In this document: piece after piece, positions 20,936-31,759 of the stretch
Layout: each line of letters opens with the position of its first letter
Numbering within the stretch: position 1 is the stretch's first letter
DNA from: Monarcha castaneiventris obscurior
Taxonomy: Eukaryota; Chordata; Aves; Passeriformes; Monarchidae
DNA: 64,000 bases
Direction: 5' to 3'
Assembly (NCBI GenBank): GCA_026261815.1
Contig: JAMPIT010000510.1
Span: forward strand, 15,472,001-15,536,000
Made by a program: the position numbers and the translations under genes
The notes under the pieces: generated by a model
What the model saw: the letters and a program-made list of their open reading frames with translations, nothing else
Told to the model about the DNA's origin: nothing
Database searches by the model: none

Positions 20936-21366
20936 AGGGGTGCTGGGGAAGAGCATTCCAGAGGAAGAATTTATGGCTCCCGTGAGTAGCTCCTGATAAG
21001 CAAGGAGCTTGTAGCAAGCGCAGCTACAAAGGGACTCCCTGCCCCTATAAGAGGAGCCCCAAATACCAACAAGTGCACCCCCAACACTAATGAGGGGGTG
21101 GCTGGATCTTCGCACCCAGCAGAAGAGACGGAGCCAGAGATCATCCCTCGCTGTCTGTCCCTGAGGGAGCTGCGTGACCTACAGAGGGAGTTCACCCATC
21201 AGACAAATGAGTCGATCCTGACCTGGCTGCTCTATATCTGGGATGGCGCAGCTAATGACACCGTTCAGGATGGAAGTGAGGCCAGACAACTGGGATCCCT
21301 GTCCTGGGATGTGGTCATTGACCAGGGGATCGGGAGAACCCAGGAAACTCTCAGCCTCTGGCAGTA
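20936..21366 (+). pseudogene. ERVL gag, central block
   Basis: A frame from 21098 shows SLRELRDLQREFT, ILTWLLYIWD and EARQLGSLSWD, a conserved ERVL gag block. It ends in a TAA (21366-21368) next to the LTR at 21373. Upstream, 20980-21030 holds a short hairpin (TTGTAGC and GCTACAA around seven bases). Confidence 0.75.
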
Positions 21367-21372
21367 ACTGCT

Positions 21373-21938
21373 TGCTGCGGTGGCTCAGCCCAGCCCCGGG
21401 ATGTGCTCTCCTGATGCCCATCGGTTTCTCGCTATCCAATGGGTGGACGAGCCATCCTCTGAGGGTGTATCGGGGGCGAGGACGAGATATAGAGCCACTG
21501 CCTCTCTCTCTGGAAAATTCTCCCAGTTCTGTAATTTCATTAGCTAAGGCTCTTTGTTCCTACCTCCTAAACGCTGTTCTTGGATATCGCAGTTGTCTGT
21601 CCCCTGTTCCCTGCGTTCCCGTTGGTCCCCAGCCGGCACTGTTAGCCACACCTCCTTCCCTTAAAAGTTGTCCCCGAAGCCTGTTTCGGGGCTTATTCGT
21701 CACTGTCCCATCCCAGCAATAAACCTGTTCCTGATACCATACGGAAAGCCTCTCCCTGCTTCTTTGTCTCTTCACCTCGGCTCGCCGCTCCACCAGGCAA
21801 CCTCTCGGGAGGACTGCCCCAGGGGAGTGAGCACTGACAAGCGGCCGCTGGTGGACTGTGGCAGCAGAACACGGCTGAGTCGCCGCAGCTCCCTCACACA
21901 TCTGCAGCTATCTGGACGAGGGGCTGAGGGACTCGGCA
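21373..21938 (+). mobile_element. Solo LTR, ERVK-like, inside ERVL gag
   Basis: 566 bp, TGCTGCGG to ACTCGGCA, with perfect 6-bp TSDs ACTGCT (21367-21372 and 21939-21944). AATAAACC lies near 21719. Gag reads on across the site once it is removed. The open frames on both strands inside it are not genes. Confidence 0.88.
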
Positions 21939-21944
21939 ACTGCT

Positions 21945-22200
21945 GGCAAGTATGAGAGAAAGGTACCTTTGTAAGGAGGACCTCCATGTGCAGCAAGGAC
22001 AGTAGAACACAATGGAGCAAGGTATCCAATGCCTGAGGGAATTAGCTGTGCTAGAGATCATTTTTTCAGAGAATAAGAGGTTCCCTGAAAGTCCAGACAG
22101 TGTACAGTGCACATCACAGGTATGGCTGAAATTTGCACAGCTAGGGCCAGAAATGTATTCCCCTTGCATAGTGACTGAAGTACTAAGGCTTTAACAACAG
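21945..22200 (+). pseudogene. ERVL gag, C-terminal block
   Basis: Continues the block cut by the previous LTR. It reads RERYLCKEDLHVQQ with a downstream stop, then MEQGIQCLRELAVLEIIFSE and VQCTSQVWLKF, a typical ERVL gag segment, to TAA near 22194. Broken by at least two stops. Confidence 0.78.
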
Positions 22201-22244
22201 GCCCTAAGCCAAAGCTGACCTATAGATGAACCTTCCAACCAAAT

Positions 22245-22552
22245 GTTGTATATACAATCATTGATTAACAAAGTCATTTTATAAGTGTCCATATATCGGC
22301 AAAATATGTATTTACATTTCCATATCTAGGAAATAACCAGATAGGGCCACATCTAGCATAATTAGGGGGGTATAGGATCAAAGACAACTCCCTTGGTTCC
22401 TCCTTGAGCCCTGGCCAGGCTTTGGGAGAAAGCCAACAAGAGAATGATATTAGAAATTTAGTCAGCCTGTTTGTTTAACAGTATAAAAGCTGGACGACTG
22501 TCACAGCAAAGTTGGGGGAGCCTCACGGCCTGCAAAGGTGGATACATGTCAC
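22245..22552 (+). mobile_element. Truncated LTR (U3 and start of R)
   Basis: Starts TGTTGTATATAC and carries AGTATAAAAGCTGG near 22480. It stops where CR1 copy C begins, so its R/U5 is missing. No TSD can be tested. Confidence 0.5.
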
Positions 22553-22755
22553 AGGTTTCCAGTTACGCGTCCAGCTGTTGGCCAGTCATCAGTGGTGTTT
22601 CCCAGGGATCAGTGTTGGGCCCTGTCCTGTTCAACATCTTTACTGATTATTCGGATGAGGGGATCAAGTCTACCATTAGCAAATTTGCTGATGACACCAA
22701 GCTAGGGGGGAGTGCCGATCTACTGGAGGGTAGGAGGGCTCTGCAGAGAGACCTG

Positions 22756-23348
22756 TGTTGGGGTCACTGGGCCAGCTGGTGAGCCAGGGAGTTCTAAAGT
22801 GGCTGAGGCTGGCTGGTGAAAAAACTCAGGCATTTGAAGAACAACTTCTGACCTCTAAAGGAAAAGCCTCTCCCACAAGTCCTTGCAGTAACCTTACCCC
22901 CAGACCCTGTTGAATGTAAAACTACCTCTCGCAGCAGCCTGTGTGCCTTCCTCCTGCCCTGGTCTCCTGCCCTGCCTCTTTCCTCTGCTCAGTGGCTCTG
23001 TTCCCTGGCCCTGCCTTTGTACCGTCCCTGTGCCCTCAGATCAGAACACTATGTAAAGGCTGTCTGGCCCTGTGCTGTCCTCTTCGCTCATCCATCTCTG
23101 CGGAATAAACCTGCACCGTGGAACTCGGGCAAGTGTTGGGCCCTCCTTGGCTCCTTGTCTCTGGCAATATTGAGCTATCCGGCATCAGGTGTGGGGTGTG
23201 TGCCACCAGTGCTTCCAGCTGCGCCCGGCAGAAAGAGGGCTGTGCTAGCAGCCTGACTGCACCTGAATTGTCCCTCTCAAGAGACAATTTGGGGTACACA
23301 GCAGCTACCTCCAACCTCCCTATATCCCCCACAACCTTAATACTTATA
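22756..23348 (+). mobile_element. Solo LTR related to the provirus LTR
   Basis: 593 bp. It shares long stretches with the 4950 LTR (for example CTCTCCCACAAGTCCT and GTGCTTCCAGCTGCGC) but is clearly more diverged. It starts TGTTGG and ends ACTTATA, with perfect 6-bp TSDs GACCTG (22750-22755 and 23349-23354). AATAAACC lies near 23104. CR1 reads on across it. Confidence 0.88.
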
Positions 23349-23559
23349 GACCTGGACAGGATGGATCGATGGGCTGAATCCGAGGTTCAGCAAGACCAGG
23401 TGACAGGTCCTGCACTTCGGCCACAACAACTCCATGAAGCACTACAGGTTGGGGACAGAATGGCTGGACAGTGGCCAGGCAGAAAGGGACCTGGGCGTGC
23501 TGACTGACATCAGGCTGAACATGAGCCAGCAGTGTGCCCACATGGCCAATAGGCCACAC

Positions 23560-24450
23560 TTCAGGGGCAGAAAACATGGCTCTGAAAGTACATCATATAA
23601 ATGCTCCCGTGCCCAAAAGCCATGCCACTGAAAAACATCAGAACAATGAACAGGTAGATAAGGCTGCGAAAACTGAATTAACTCAGGTAGACCTTGAGTG
23701 GGAATGAAAGGGTGAGCTATTTATAACCCATGAAACATCGGGGCATCTAGGAAAGGATACAGCAGACAGATGGGCTTATGATTAATGGGTGGACCTGACC
23801 ACAGAGGCCATCACACAGGTGTTTCACAAATGGGAAACCTGTGCTGCAATCAAGGGAGCCATGCGAGTGAAACTTCCTTGGAATAGAGGGTGGCATCTGG
23901 GTTTCCGGTATGGTGAGGCCTGGCAAACTGACTACGCTGGACCACTGCCATGAGCACACCAAGGTAAGAGTTATGTGCTCACCATGGTAGAGGCAACAAC
24001 TGGCTGGCTGGCAGGCAACATACCCTGTAAACCATTGCCACTGCTTGAGACACCATCTCAGGTCTTGAGAGACAAATTTTGTAGCAACAGGGTACCCCAG
24101 AGAGAATGGAGTCAGACAATGGGACTCATTTTTGAAACAGCCTTATAAAGCCTTGGGCGAAGATGATGCCTTTTCCAAGGCATCAAAGAAACATGGCATT
24201 GAGTGGACATCACATCCCTTATCACCCATAAGCCTCTGGAAAGACTGAAAGGTATAGTGGACTGCTGAAGACTATGTTAAGTGTTTGGTAATGGGGCATG
24301 GAAGGATTGGGATGCAAATTGAGCAGAAGCCGCTTGGCTGGTTAACACTAGGGGATCTGAGAACCTCCCTGGTCCTGCCCAAACAAAACCCCTACACACA
24401 GCAGGAAGAGATAAGGTCCCTGTACTACACATGGGAAGCAGCTGAGAAAG
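23560..24450 (+). pseudogene. ERVL integrase fragment
   Basis: Decayed pol. One frame shows GHLGKDTADRWA, a histidine zinc-binding part, AWQTDYAGPLP with the first core aspartate, and YVLTMVEATTGWLAG. The later D and E blocks can be followed only with shifts and stops. It lies inside CR1 copy C and upstream of the ERVL RT at 25.5 kb, so the pol order is not normal; it is probably a different copy or a rearrangement. Confidence 0.7.
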
Positions 24451-24715
24451 TCAGTGTATATTTGCACATAGTGTGGCCAGCAGGACTAGGGAAGTCATTC
24501 TTCCCCTGTGCTTGGCAATGGTGAGGCTGCACCTTGAGTACTGTGTCCAGTTCTGGGCCCCCAGTTTAGGAAGGATATTGAGATGCTGGAGTGTCTCCAA
24601 AGAAGGGCAACAGAGCTGGTGAAAGGTCTGGAGCACAAGTCCTATGAAGAGTGGCTAAGGGAGCTGGGGTTGTTTAGCCCAGAGAGGAGGAAGCTCAGGG
24701 GAGGCCTTATCACTC

Positions 24716-25156
24716 TGATGCCTAAGGTTTTAACTTCTACATTTTTCAAATTCTGTACTGCTTAGTGTGTAACTCTGAAGTTTTTTATAGCCTGTTAATT
24801 TCTGCTCTCTTGTTCTAGGTACACATAACAAAGCCTCTCCGGGCCTGCTCTTCAAGGACACCCAGACTATCCTAGGCCAAAAAAGTATAAACCAAAGAGC
24901 CTCTAAGGGGGGGGGCAAGTAGAGAGGAAATCACATCATTAACTGAAGCTTTAATTGGATAATTAACCCTGATATGCAAATGAACTAAACCTATAAAAGT
25001 GTGAAGAACTTGTGACCTGTCATCCATCTTGGGGTCCATCTTGGCAATAGCCTCTGGCTCCCCAGGGTGTACCTTGAAGGCCTTTCAAATAAATACATAC
25101 TTTTATTCCCTTACTCCTGTCTAGACTCTGTTTCAAGGAGGCCTCTCAAGGCATCA
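24716..25156 (+). mobile_element. Solo LTR with 8-bp perfect terminal inverted repeats
   Basis: 441 bp, TGATGCCT at the left end and AGGCATCA at the right, an exact 8-bp inverted pair. TSDs ACTC lie at 24712-24715 and 25157-25160. TATAAAAGTG lies near 24992 and AATAAATAC near 25089. CR1 copy C is continuous without it. The 4-bp TSD suggests an ERV1-type LTR. Confidence 0.92.
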
Positions 25157-25485
25157 ACTCTCTACAGCTGCCTGAAAGGAGGGTGGAGCCAGGAGGGGGT
25201 TGGTCTTTCCTCCCAAGCAACCAGTGACAGGACAAGAGGACACAGTCTTAAGCTGTGCTAGGGGAGGAGGTTTAGGCTGGACATTAGGAAGAAGTTCTTC
25301 ACTGAAAGGGGGCATTGGAATATGCTGCCCAGAGAAGTGTTGGAGTCACTGTTCCTGGAGGTGTTTAAGAAATTACTGGATGTGACACTCAGTGCTGTGG
25401 TCTGGTTGAGAAGGCAGTGTTAGGTCATAGGTTGAACTTGGTGTTCTCGGAGACCTTTGTCAGCCTAGTTGATTCTGTGATTCTG

Positions 25486-26560
25486 AATGAAGTCATACCA
25501 TCACTGAGTGCTGCTGTGACAAACATGCTGGAACTTCAGCATGAACTGAAGTCCAAGGCAGCAAAATGGGACCCCACTCTTGACAGTGCAAATACATTTT
25601 TCTCTATTCTAGCGGCAGAGTGCAGGCCACAGTTTGCTGTCACCTGGAGGGACGTGCAGTATACTTGGAATTGACTGCATCGGGAAGCACAGTCCCACCA
25701 TTTCCTATGGACTGATTCAGACTGCACTGAAAAGGGTGAGGCTCCAGAACACTTGAACATTATCAGTGACCTCATTGTATGGGGCAACACAGCAGAAGAG
25801 ATTTTTGAGAAAGGGGAGAAGGTAATTCAGATTCTCCTGAAAGCTGTTTTTGTCATTAAACAAAATAATGTCAAGGGACCTGCCCAGGAAATTCAGTTCC
25901 TAGGTGTGAAGTGGCAAGACAGCTGTATACAGATTCCAACAGAGGTGATTAATAAGATAGCTATCATGTCCTCACTGACCAGCAAGAAAAAAACACAGGC
26001 TTTCCTAGGTGCCATGGGTTTTTGGAGGATGCTCATCTCAGAATACAACCAGATTGTAAGCCCTCTCTACTTTGTGACACAGAAGAAAAACAGCAAACCT
26101 TTGAACAGATCAAACAAGACACTACTCATGCAGTAACCCTAGGGCCAGGCAGGACAGGATGTGAATAACGTGCTGGGCACCACAGCCTGGAGCCTCTGGC
26201 AGAAGGTACCTGGAGAGACACGAGGATGACCTCTTGGGTTTTGGAGTCAGGTATACAGAGGATCTGAGGCCAGCTACACCCCAACTGCGAAAGAGATTCT
26301 TGAAGCCTATGAAAGGGTTCAAGTTGCCTCAGAAGTGATTGGCACTGAAGCACAGCTGCTTCTGGCACCCTGACTACCAGTGCTGGGCTGGATGTTTAAA
26401 GGAAAGGTCCCTGCAACCCATCATGCACCAATTCTAGCTGGAGTACATGGGTTGCCCTCATTACACAATGAGCTCGAATAGGAAATGCACATTGCTGTGG
26501 GATCTTACAAGTCATCATCGACTAGCCTGAAGGTGACAACAACCAGCCCACCTTTCCCAC
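25486..26560 (+). pseudogene. ERVL reverse transcriptase and RNase H fragment
   Basis: Starts directly after the CR1 tail. Frames show LAAECRPQFAVTWR and VQYTWN, then LIVWGNTAEEIFEKG, QEIQFLGVKWQD and KKTQAFLGAMGFWRM, ERVL reverse transcriptase and thumb. The catalytic YxDD is destroyed (NIISDLIVWG). Decayed connection/RNase H sequence follows with ARIGN near 26475. It is probably the continuation of the ERVL at 18.6-22.2 kb, with CR1 copy C between them. Confidence 0.82.
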
Positions 26561-26654
26561 AGGTGAATGCAATTCAGATTTGTCTATGGATATTCTCCTA
26601 CAAAGAGAGACAACTCATTCCAGAGGGTGCACCTTTAAATTAAACCAAGACACC

Positions 26655-26980
26655 AATGACTGGGAAAAGGGAAATAGAACCCCCATTTTTAAAAACGGGA
26701 AAGCCGAAGACCCAGGGAACTACAGACCAGTCAGTCTCACCTCTGTGCCAGGCAAGATCATAGAGCAGATTCTCTTGGAAATTATCCTAAGGCACATGGA
26801 AAACAAAGAGGTGATTGGTAACAGTGACCATGGCTTTACTAGGGGTAAATCATGCCTGACAAATTTGGTGACCTTCTGTGCCGGGGCTACAGCGTTGGTT
26901 GGCGGGGCACAGAAAATGACATCGTCTGCCTGGATTTATGCAGATCATTTGACCCTGTCCCGCATGACATCCTTGCCTAC
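26655..26980 (+). mobile_element. CR1 LINE fragment D, different subfamily
   Basis: An internal piece of CR1 reverse transcriptase: [19 protein letters not shown], then [14 protein letters not shown], then after a frame shift [16 protein letters not shown]. Its wording differs from copies A-C ([13 protein letters not shown] block), so it is another CR1 subfamily. Both ends are truncated. Confidence 0.85.
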
Positions 26981-27109
26981 CGCCCTCCCCCCCTGCCAAC
27001 CCCAACAAGTTCGTATTTGCCCGCTCATTCTTGGGGTAGTGGGGTGGGGTTCCATGAACTGGGGCTCCCCTTGCCCCGCCGCCTGGCACAGCAATAACCT
27101 GTGGCATAT

Positions 27110-27660
27110 CCTGCCATCCCCAGGGAATCACGAGCGGAGCGGAGCGGAGCCCGTGAGCGCCGGTCCCTTCGCCGCGCCCCTCCCGGTCACCGAGCGGGTG
27201 GTGCCGGAGCAGGAGCAGGAGCAGGAGCATCTTCCCTGCGGCGGAGGGCCGGTGATACCCCTATCCCCGGCGTCACCCGCGGCTGGACCCCTGCGCCTCC
27301 TCCTCGCCCTCCGGAGCCGCCGCAGTGCCCGGGCCGGGCCGGGCCGCCCCGCTCGCTGCCCCGCTTCACACACAGGCAAACGCAGGACGAGCGTCCCCCG
27401 GCTTTCCCTTCCCCTGCCCCTTCCGTACTGGGGCACCCCCAGCCGCGGGAGAGGTCCAGACAGCCCCTCCGTGCTCTCCCTGGCCACCGCGGGAGCCGCC
27501 GGGGCGACTCGCCTTGCAGCCCGCCCGCTGCTGCACCCCGGGCAGTCACCCACGCACCCTCCCGGCCTCCCCTTCCCAAAGGATCCTTTCTCCAGAGAGG
27601 CGTTTCTAACTGGGACCCGCCGGCTGCAACACGGGGTTTGCACGCGGAGGTTACGATCCC
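27110..27660. promoter_or_regulatory. Orphan CpG island
   Basis: About 550 bp of very GC- and CpG-rich DNA, in contrast to the AT-rich flanks. It holds a GAGCG pentanucleotide run (27131-27149) and a GAGCAG run (27206-27229). Long frames are open on both strands (221 codons plus, 232 codons minus), but their composition is just GC-driven. At the right edge CCCAGTAAGA (27658-27667) could be a weak 5' splice site on the plus strand. No coding gene is recognised. It may be the promoter/first exon of an unknown gene or lncRNA. Confidence 0.55.
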
Positions 27661-27669
27661 AGTAAGAAA

Positions 27670-30600
27670 GGCACCTGCATTCTGTAAAGCATCGTTTAAA
27701 ATAAAACTTATAGAAGTTAACAGTATGGAGAAGGAGAACAGTAGAGTTAAACTTACGTTCCTTTAGATGCTGGGAGCCCCGTGTTGTGCAGCACTGGAGA
27801 GTAGCAGCATGCCCTGCAGACCCCATCAGAAGGAAGGATTAGTCCATTCTGATCATTCAAGCTTTTATAGGATTTTCTTACAAGAAAACAACTCCATTTA
27901 TCATTTCTACTGTCAAACAGAGAGGATGTTCACATGAGAACTTCTTGGTGCACTGTGAGATAAAGGCAAGGCCATGCAGGTGTGTAATCACTGGTATGAA
28001 GTGGGAGCTGCCCACAGGCTCCTCTGTTACCATCATACGACTGAATCTGCCCTGCACCGAGGCAGAAGTGCAGCATGGCACAGGCCTGAAGGTGATGCTG
28101 TTGGTGCGTAGCACAGGACGGCCTTGTGCCTTCACAGATGCACTCTTACATGGATCACTAATCCTCACTGTGCAATGGTCTTTAAGTCAGAATCACTGCA
28201 AGAGCCCACAGATACCTCCATCAGTCTAGATACAGTTTGGAAGGTCCTGAAGTTAAAAGCAGTGGTTCTCTGTAGCAGGGGATTTAGGATATTAGTGTGG
28301 AGAGCATTGCTTATGCTGATAAGGCAGCAGTCTGTATGAAGTCCCTACACTGACATTTTGACAATATAATTTGTTATTTAAGAGGAAAGGATTGTACAGA
28401 GATAGGCTGAGTAAAAACCAGTCAGCAAGTTTTAATGTTCAGAATGTTAGCTGGAGCTCAGCTGGAACATGATCAATAGTTGTCATGAAGAAGACTTTGG
28501 CCTAGCAGGCTGCATCCAGCTTCAGAATGAAAGAACCAGTGAGATTTATCTGTCACGCATGGTATCTTCTCCCAGAGCTTTTTAGTTACAAGACATCCTT
28601 TGATAATAAGATTGATGTAGTCTGACTACTAATTCCACTAAAATCTGTTATAAACTCCAGAATGATACTGAAATTTATTGAAATTCTCTGCTGACTACAT
28701 AATAATCATCTTTGCTTGTTGTCAGCAAATATGTCTCCATCTCTTTCTTTTAGTTTCTCTTCCATGGATATTCCTCATTTTATTTTCCTTGCCGTTTCAC
28801 TAGTTGCTTTGTAAAAGTTTATTTCTCTAATGGATGGAGCTACAGCAAAGAGTCACTTGTGTAATGTTTGGACTAACTTAAAGCTCCACTGACATCGCCA
28901 GGGGTCATCTCACAGGCCTTGCTGCAGAGCAGACCTCTCTGAGCACTACTCAGTATCCTCCACCTCCTCCTGTTCCACAGTACCTTGGGATTGGTGCTTA
29001 TTTGTCTTTTACAAAGTTCTTCAGTGAATATAGCAAGCAAGCTAATGTCTTTACCAAATAGCAGAAATAAACGAGGAAAGCCAAGCAAACTTTTCATGTG
29101 AAGTTCCTGAACAATGCTTAATTCATATAGCAACATTTACACCCATTGCTTTCTGAGGACAGCAAACATAACCTCTTACATCATCAGTGTTGTAGTCTAA
29201 GAAGGATCTTTTTGGCTGTTCTGCTGCCCTTGAAGTAAACATGACAGAGATTGTCATTCCCCTTGTAAGTCAGAAGGACCATCTGGCACTATATTAGAAC
29301 AGTATTCTATTAAATTCATCAGCTTGCTAATTATAGGATGCCTAGTGAATGGTTAAACTGCCAGATGCTATGAAGATATATCACTGTCTGTTTATGTAGT
29401 TAGGCAAACGTTTAATTAATCCTCCAGCTGCTGTGTCTGCTTTACCTATGAACATATCTCAATTGCATTCACCTGTGCAAAAGGTGGGCCAGTCAATTGC
29501 CTTTCAATAAGAAAAGAAGCTTAAACAACTTTAGTGAAACAGCATGTACATGTATGATTTAACTGTGCATGCTGGTAATTGCATCAAAACCAGTTACAGA
29601 CTCTTCCACTTCAGTTCCTGGATTGTGCTCCCTGATCCTTGAATAATCTTTTAATGGTCTTGCAAGTTTTGAAAGCTTCAGCAATGCCATGTTAGAAATC
29701 TCAAGATACAGCCTCAGTTAATAGGACGTCTACAAGTGATCCTACAGCCTTTTACTTTTCCCTATTCTAAGGAGTCTTTCATTCAGAAAATACTGAAGAG
29801 GGTAAGTGACCTTCCAATATCACACAATATTTAATATTGGTCCCAGGGTGTTTAGCATTCCCATGAGGCTGCTTCTTTACTGAAACACTGAAAAACAGAA
29901 CCCATTTGGGATGTGGCCTTGGCTAAGGATGATTTGCAAAGAGAGTATAACCCCTTTATAATTGAAAGTGTTTCCACTTGGCCTGTGCTTGGCTCTGTTG
30001 GGTATTGTAAGGTCTAGAGATGGGATCTGGAAAAATTGGACTTAGTGATCTAGCTAAAGTCCAGCCTCCATTCACTCAAGTTTCTATTACACTTCCCTTT
30101 TTTGTGTTTAGGAGCCAGATTTCAGAAAGATGCTTAATTTCCACTTAGTACTGGGCCCATAGTCAGCCTGGACCTTTCATAGAATCCATCCCAAGGCACA
30201 GGCATTGTGCAGACCAGAGATAGATATGGACAACAGGCTGAGACTCAGCTGCAGATCTCGAGTCCCCTGAGTCAAGAGCTTTTTTGGATGGGCAGCATCC
30301 TTGGCTGCACACGGTCTGTTGATCTCTGTTGATTGCTGAAGGTGCTTCATGCAACTGAAATTGCCAAACTTGTTTTGTGTTTTTGCAAAAAGTTGTTGGC
30401 ATGGTTTTGGAATGGGCCCACAAGCATTTTTCCAGACAATTCATGAGCACGGGAGTTACTGCATAACAAAGAGCAGTGCCAACAGGCAGAGTAGATGCAG
30501 CCAAGCATTTTGGAGGCTAAAAGAATTTAATAGCATTTTGTGACAGTTGACCTTTTTTGCCACAGTACTGACAAAAGTAGGAAGAAATAGGATATACTGG

Positions 30601-30913
30601 GAAATAGGAGATACCAGGGACATAGGCTTTAGGGAAAAAAAGAAGTGAAGAGTTTAGAGCTTCTACACTGAAAGTAATAGTTTAAATAATTTCACTATTT
30701 TAAGCCTGCTTTAGTTATCATTTTCTTCTTCCTTTGCTAGCATTCTTCTTAGCCAGTTTTCATAATGTGTGTCTCATGAGACACACACAGCCTTCCCTCT
30801 TGGACACAAACACTGACAACGTGATCCACGTGGTGGCTACCTCAAGGTTAGATGCTGGTAAACATGTCTCATGCAGCTCAACAACTGAAATCCAGGCAGA
30901 ATATTTGGGATTA
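27670..30913. other. Intergenic, no gene seen
   Basis: Single-copy-looking, moderately AT-rich DNA. Only short random open frames. No repeat family, RNA gene or splice-flanked exon was recognised. Confidence 0.6.
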
Positions 30914-31673
30914 TGTGGTGGGCTAGCCCCGGCTGGGTGCCAGGTGCCCACCAAAACTGCCCAGTCACTCCCCTACTGAGCTGGACAGGGGAGAGAATAT
31001 AAAAAAAAGGCTTGTGGGTCGAGCTAAGAGCAGAGAGAGTTACCAATTACCATAGTGGGCAAAAAAGACTCGACTTGGGGGAATTAGTTGAGTTTATTGA
31101 CAATTAAATCCAAGTATGATAATGAGAAATAGAACCACATCTTACAGCAACTTCCCCCCACCCCTCCCTTCTTCCTGGGTTTAATTTCCCTCCTGAATTT
31201 TCTACCTTCTCCCCCCCAGCTGTGCAGGAAGACAGGAAATGGGGGTTGCAGACAGTTCATCACACATTTTTATGGGCTGCAGGGGGATACCTGCTCCACC
31301 GTGGACCTCTGTGGGCTGCAGGGCCACAGCTCCCTCACCATGGTCTTCATCATGGGCTGCAGGGGAATCTCTGCTCTGGCACCTGGAGCACCTTTTCCCC
31401 CTCCTTCTCCCCTGACCTTGGTGTCTGCAGGGCTGTTTCTCTCACATATTCTCACTCCTCTCTGCAGCTGCAGTTGCTGTGTTTTTCTCTCCTTCTTAAC
31501 TCTGTTTTTCCAGAGGCACTATCTGATGGCCTTGGCCTTGGCCAGCAGCGGGGCTGTCTTGGAGCGGGCTGGCATCGGCTTTGTTGAATATGGGGAAGCT
31601 TCTGGCAGCTTCTCACAGTTACCACCTGTGTGGCACCCCCACCACCAAAACCTTGACACACAGACCCAATACA
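30914..31673 (-). mobile_element. Avian ERV LTR, minus strand
   Basis: Read on the minus strand it starts TGTATTGGGTCTG and ends CTAGCCCACCACA, with AATAAA at 31098-31093. The CTGCAGGGG-type units (about 31275-31365), recurring every 30-50 bp, are typical of a high-copy bird LTR. No TSD was found. Open frames on both strands across it are not host genes. Confidence 0.7.
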
Positions 31674-31700
31674 GAGATAAGATATTGATATCTCTGGAGC

Positions 31701-31759
31701 TGTGTTCAGTGCTTCAAAGCTGTGTTCACTGCTTCAAAGCTCTATTCAGTGCTTCTTGG
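31701..31759. repeat. Tandem repeat, three 20-bp units
   Basis: TGTGTTCAGTGCTTCAAAGC, then a copy with one change, then a third more diverged copy. Confidence 0.85.

Larger units (their letters stand above)
22553..25485 (+). mobile_element. CR1 LINE copy C, multiply interrupted
   Basis: CR1 pieces lie at about 22553-22755, 23349-23547, 24468-24715 and 25157-25485, all in plus orientation and in the right order: reverse transcriptase ([19 protein letters not shown]), C-terminal ORF2, and the ATTCTG tail. Inserts are two TSD-bounded LTRs (22756-23348 and 24716-25156) and an ERVL integrase piece. About 30 bp of CR1 are lost at the ERVL piece. Confidence 0.88.

Noticed and set aside
20980..21040. 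Possible tRNA-like fold
   Set aside because: Only one 7-bp hairpin is visible; no cloverleaf or A/B boxes.
27101..27826. Overlapping plus (221 codons) and minus (232 codons) open frames
   Set aside because: Both arise from the GC-rich island; low-complexity composition, no recognisable domain. Kept as a CpG island instead.
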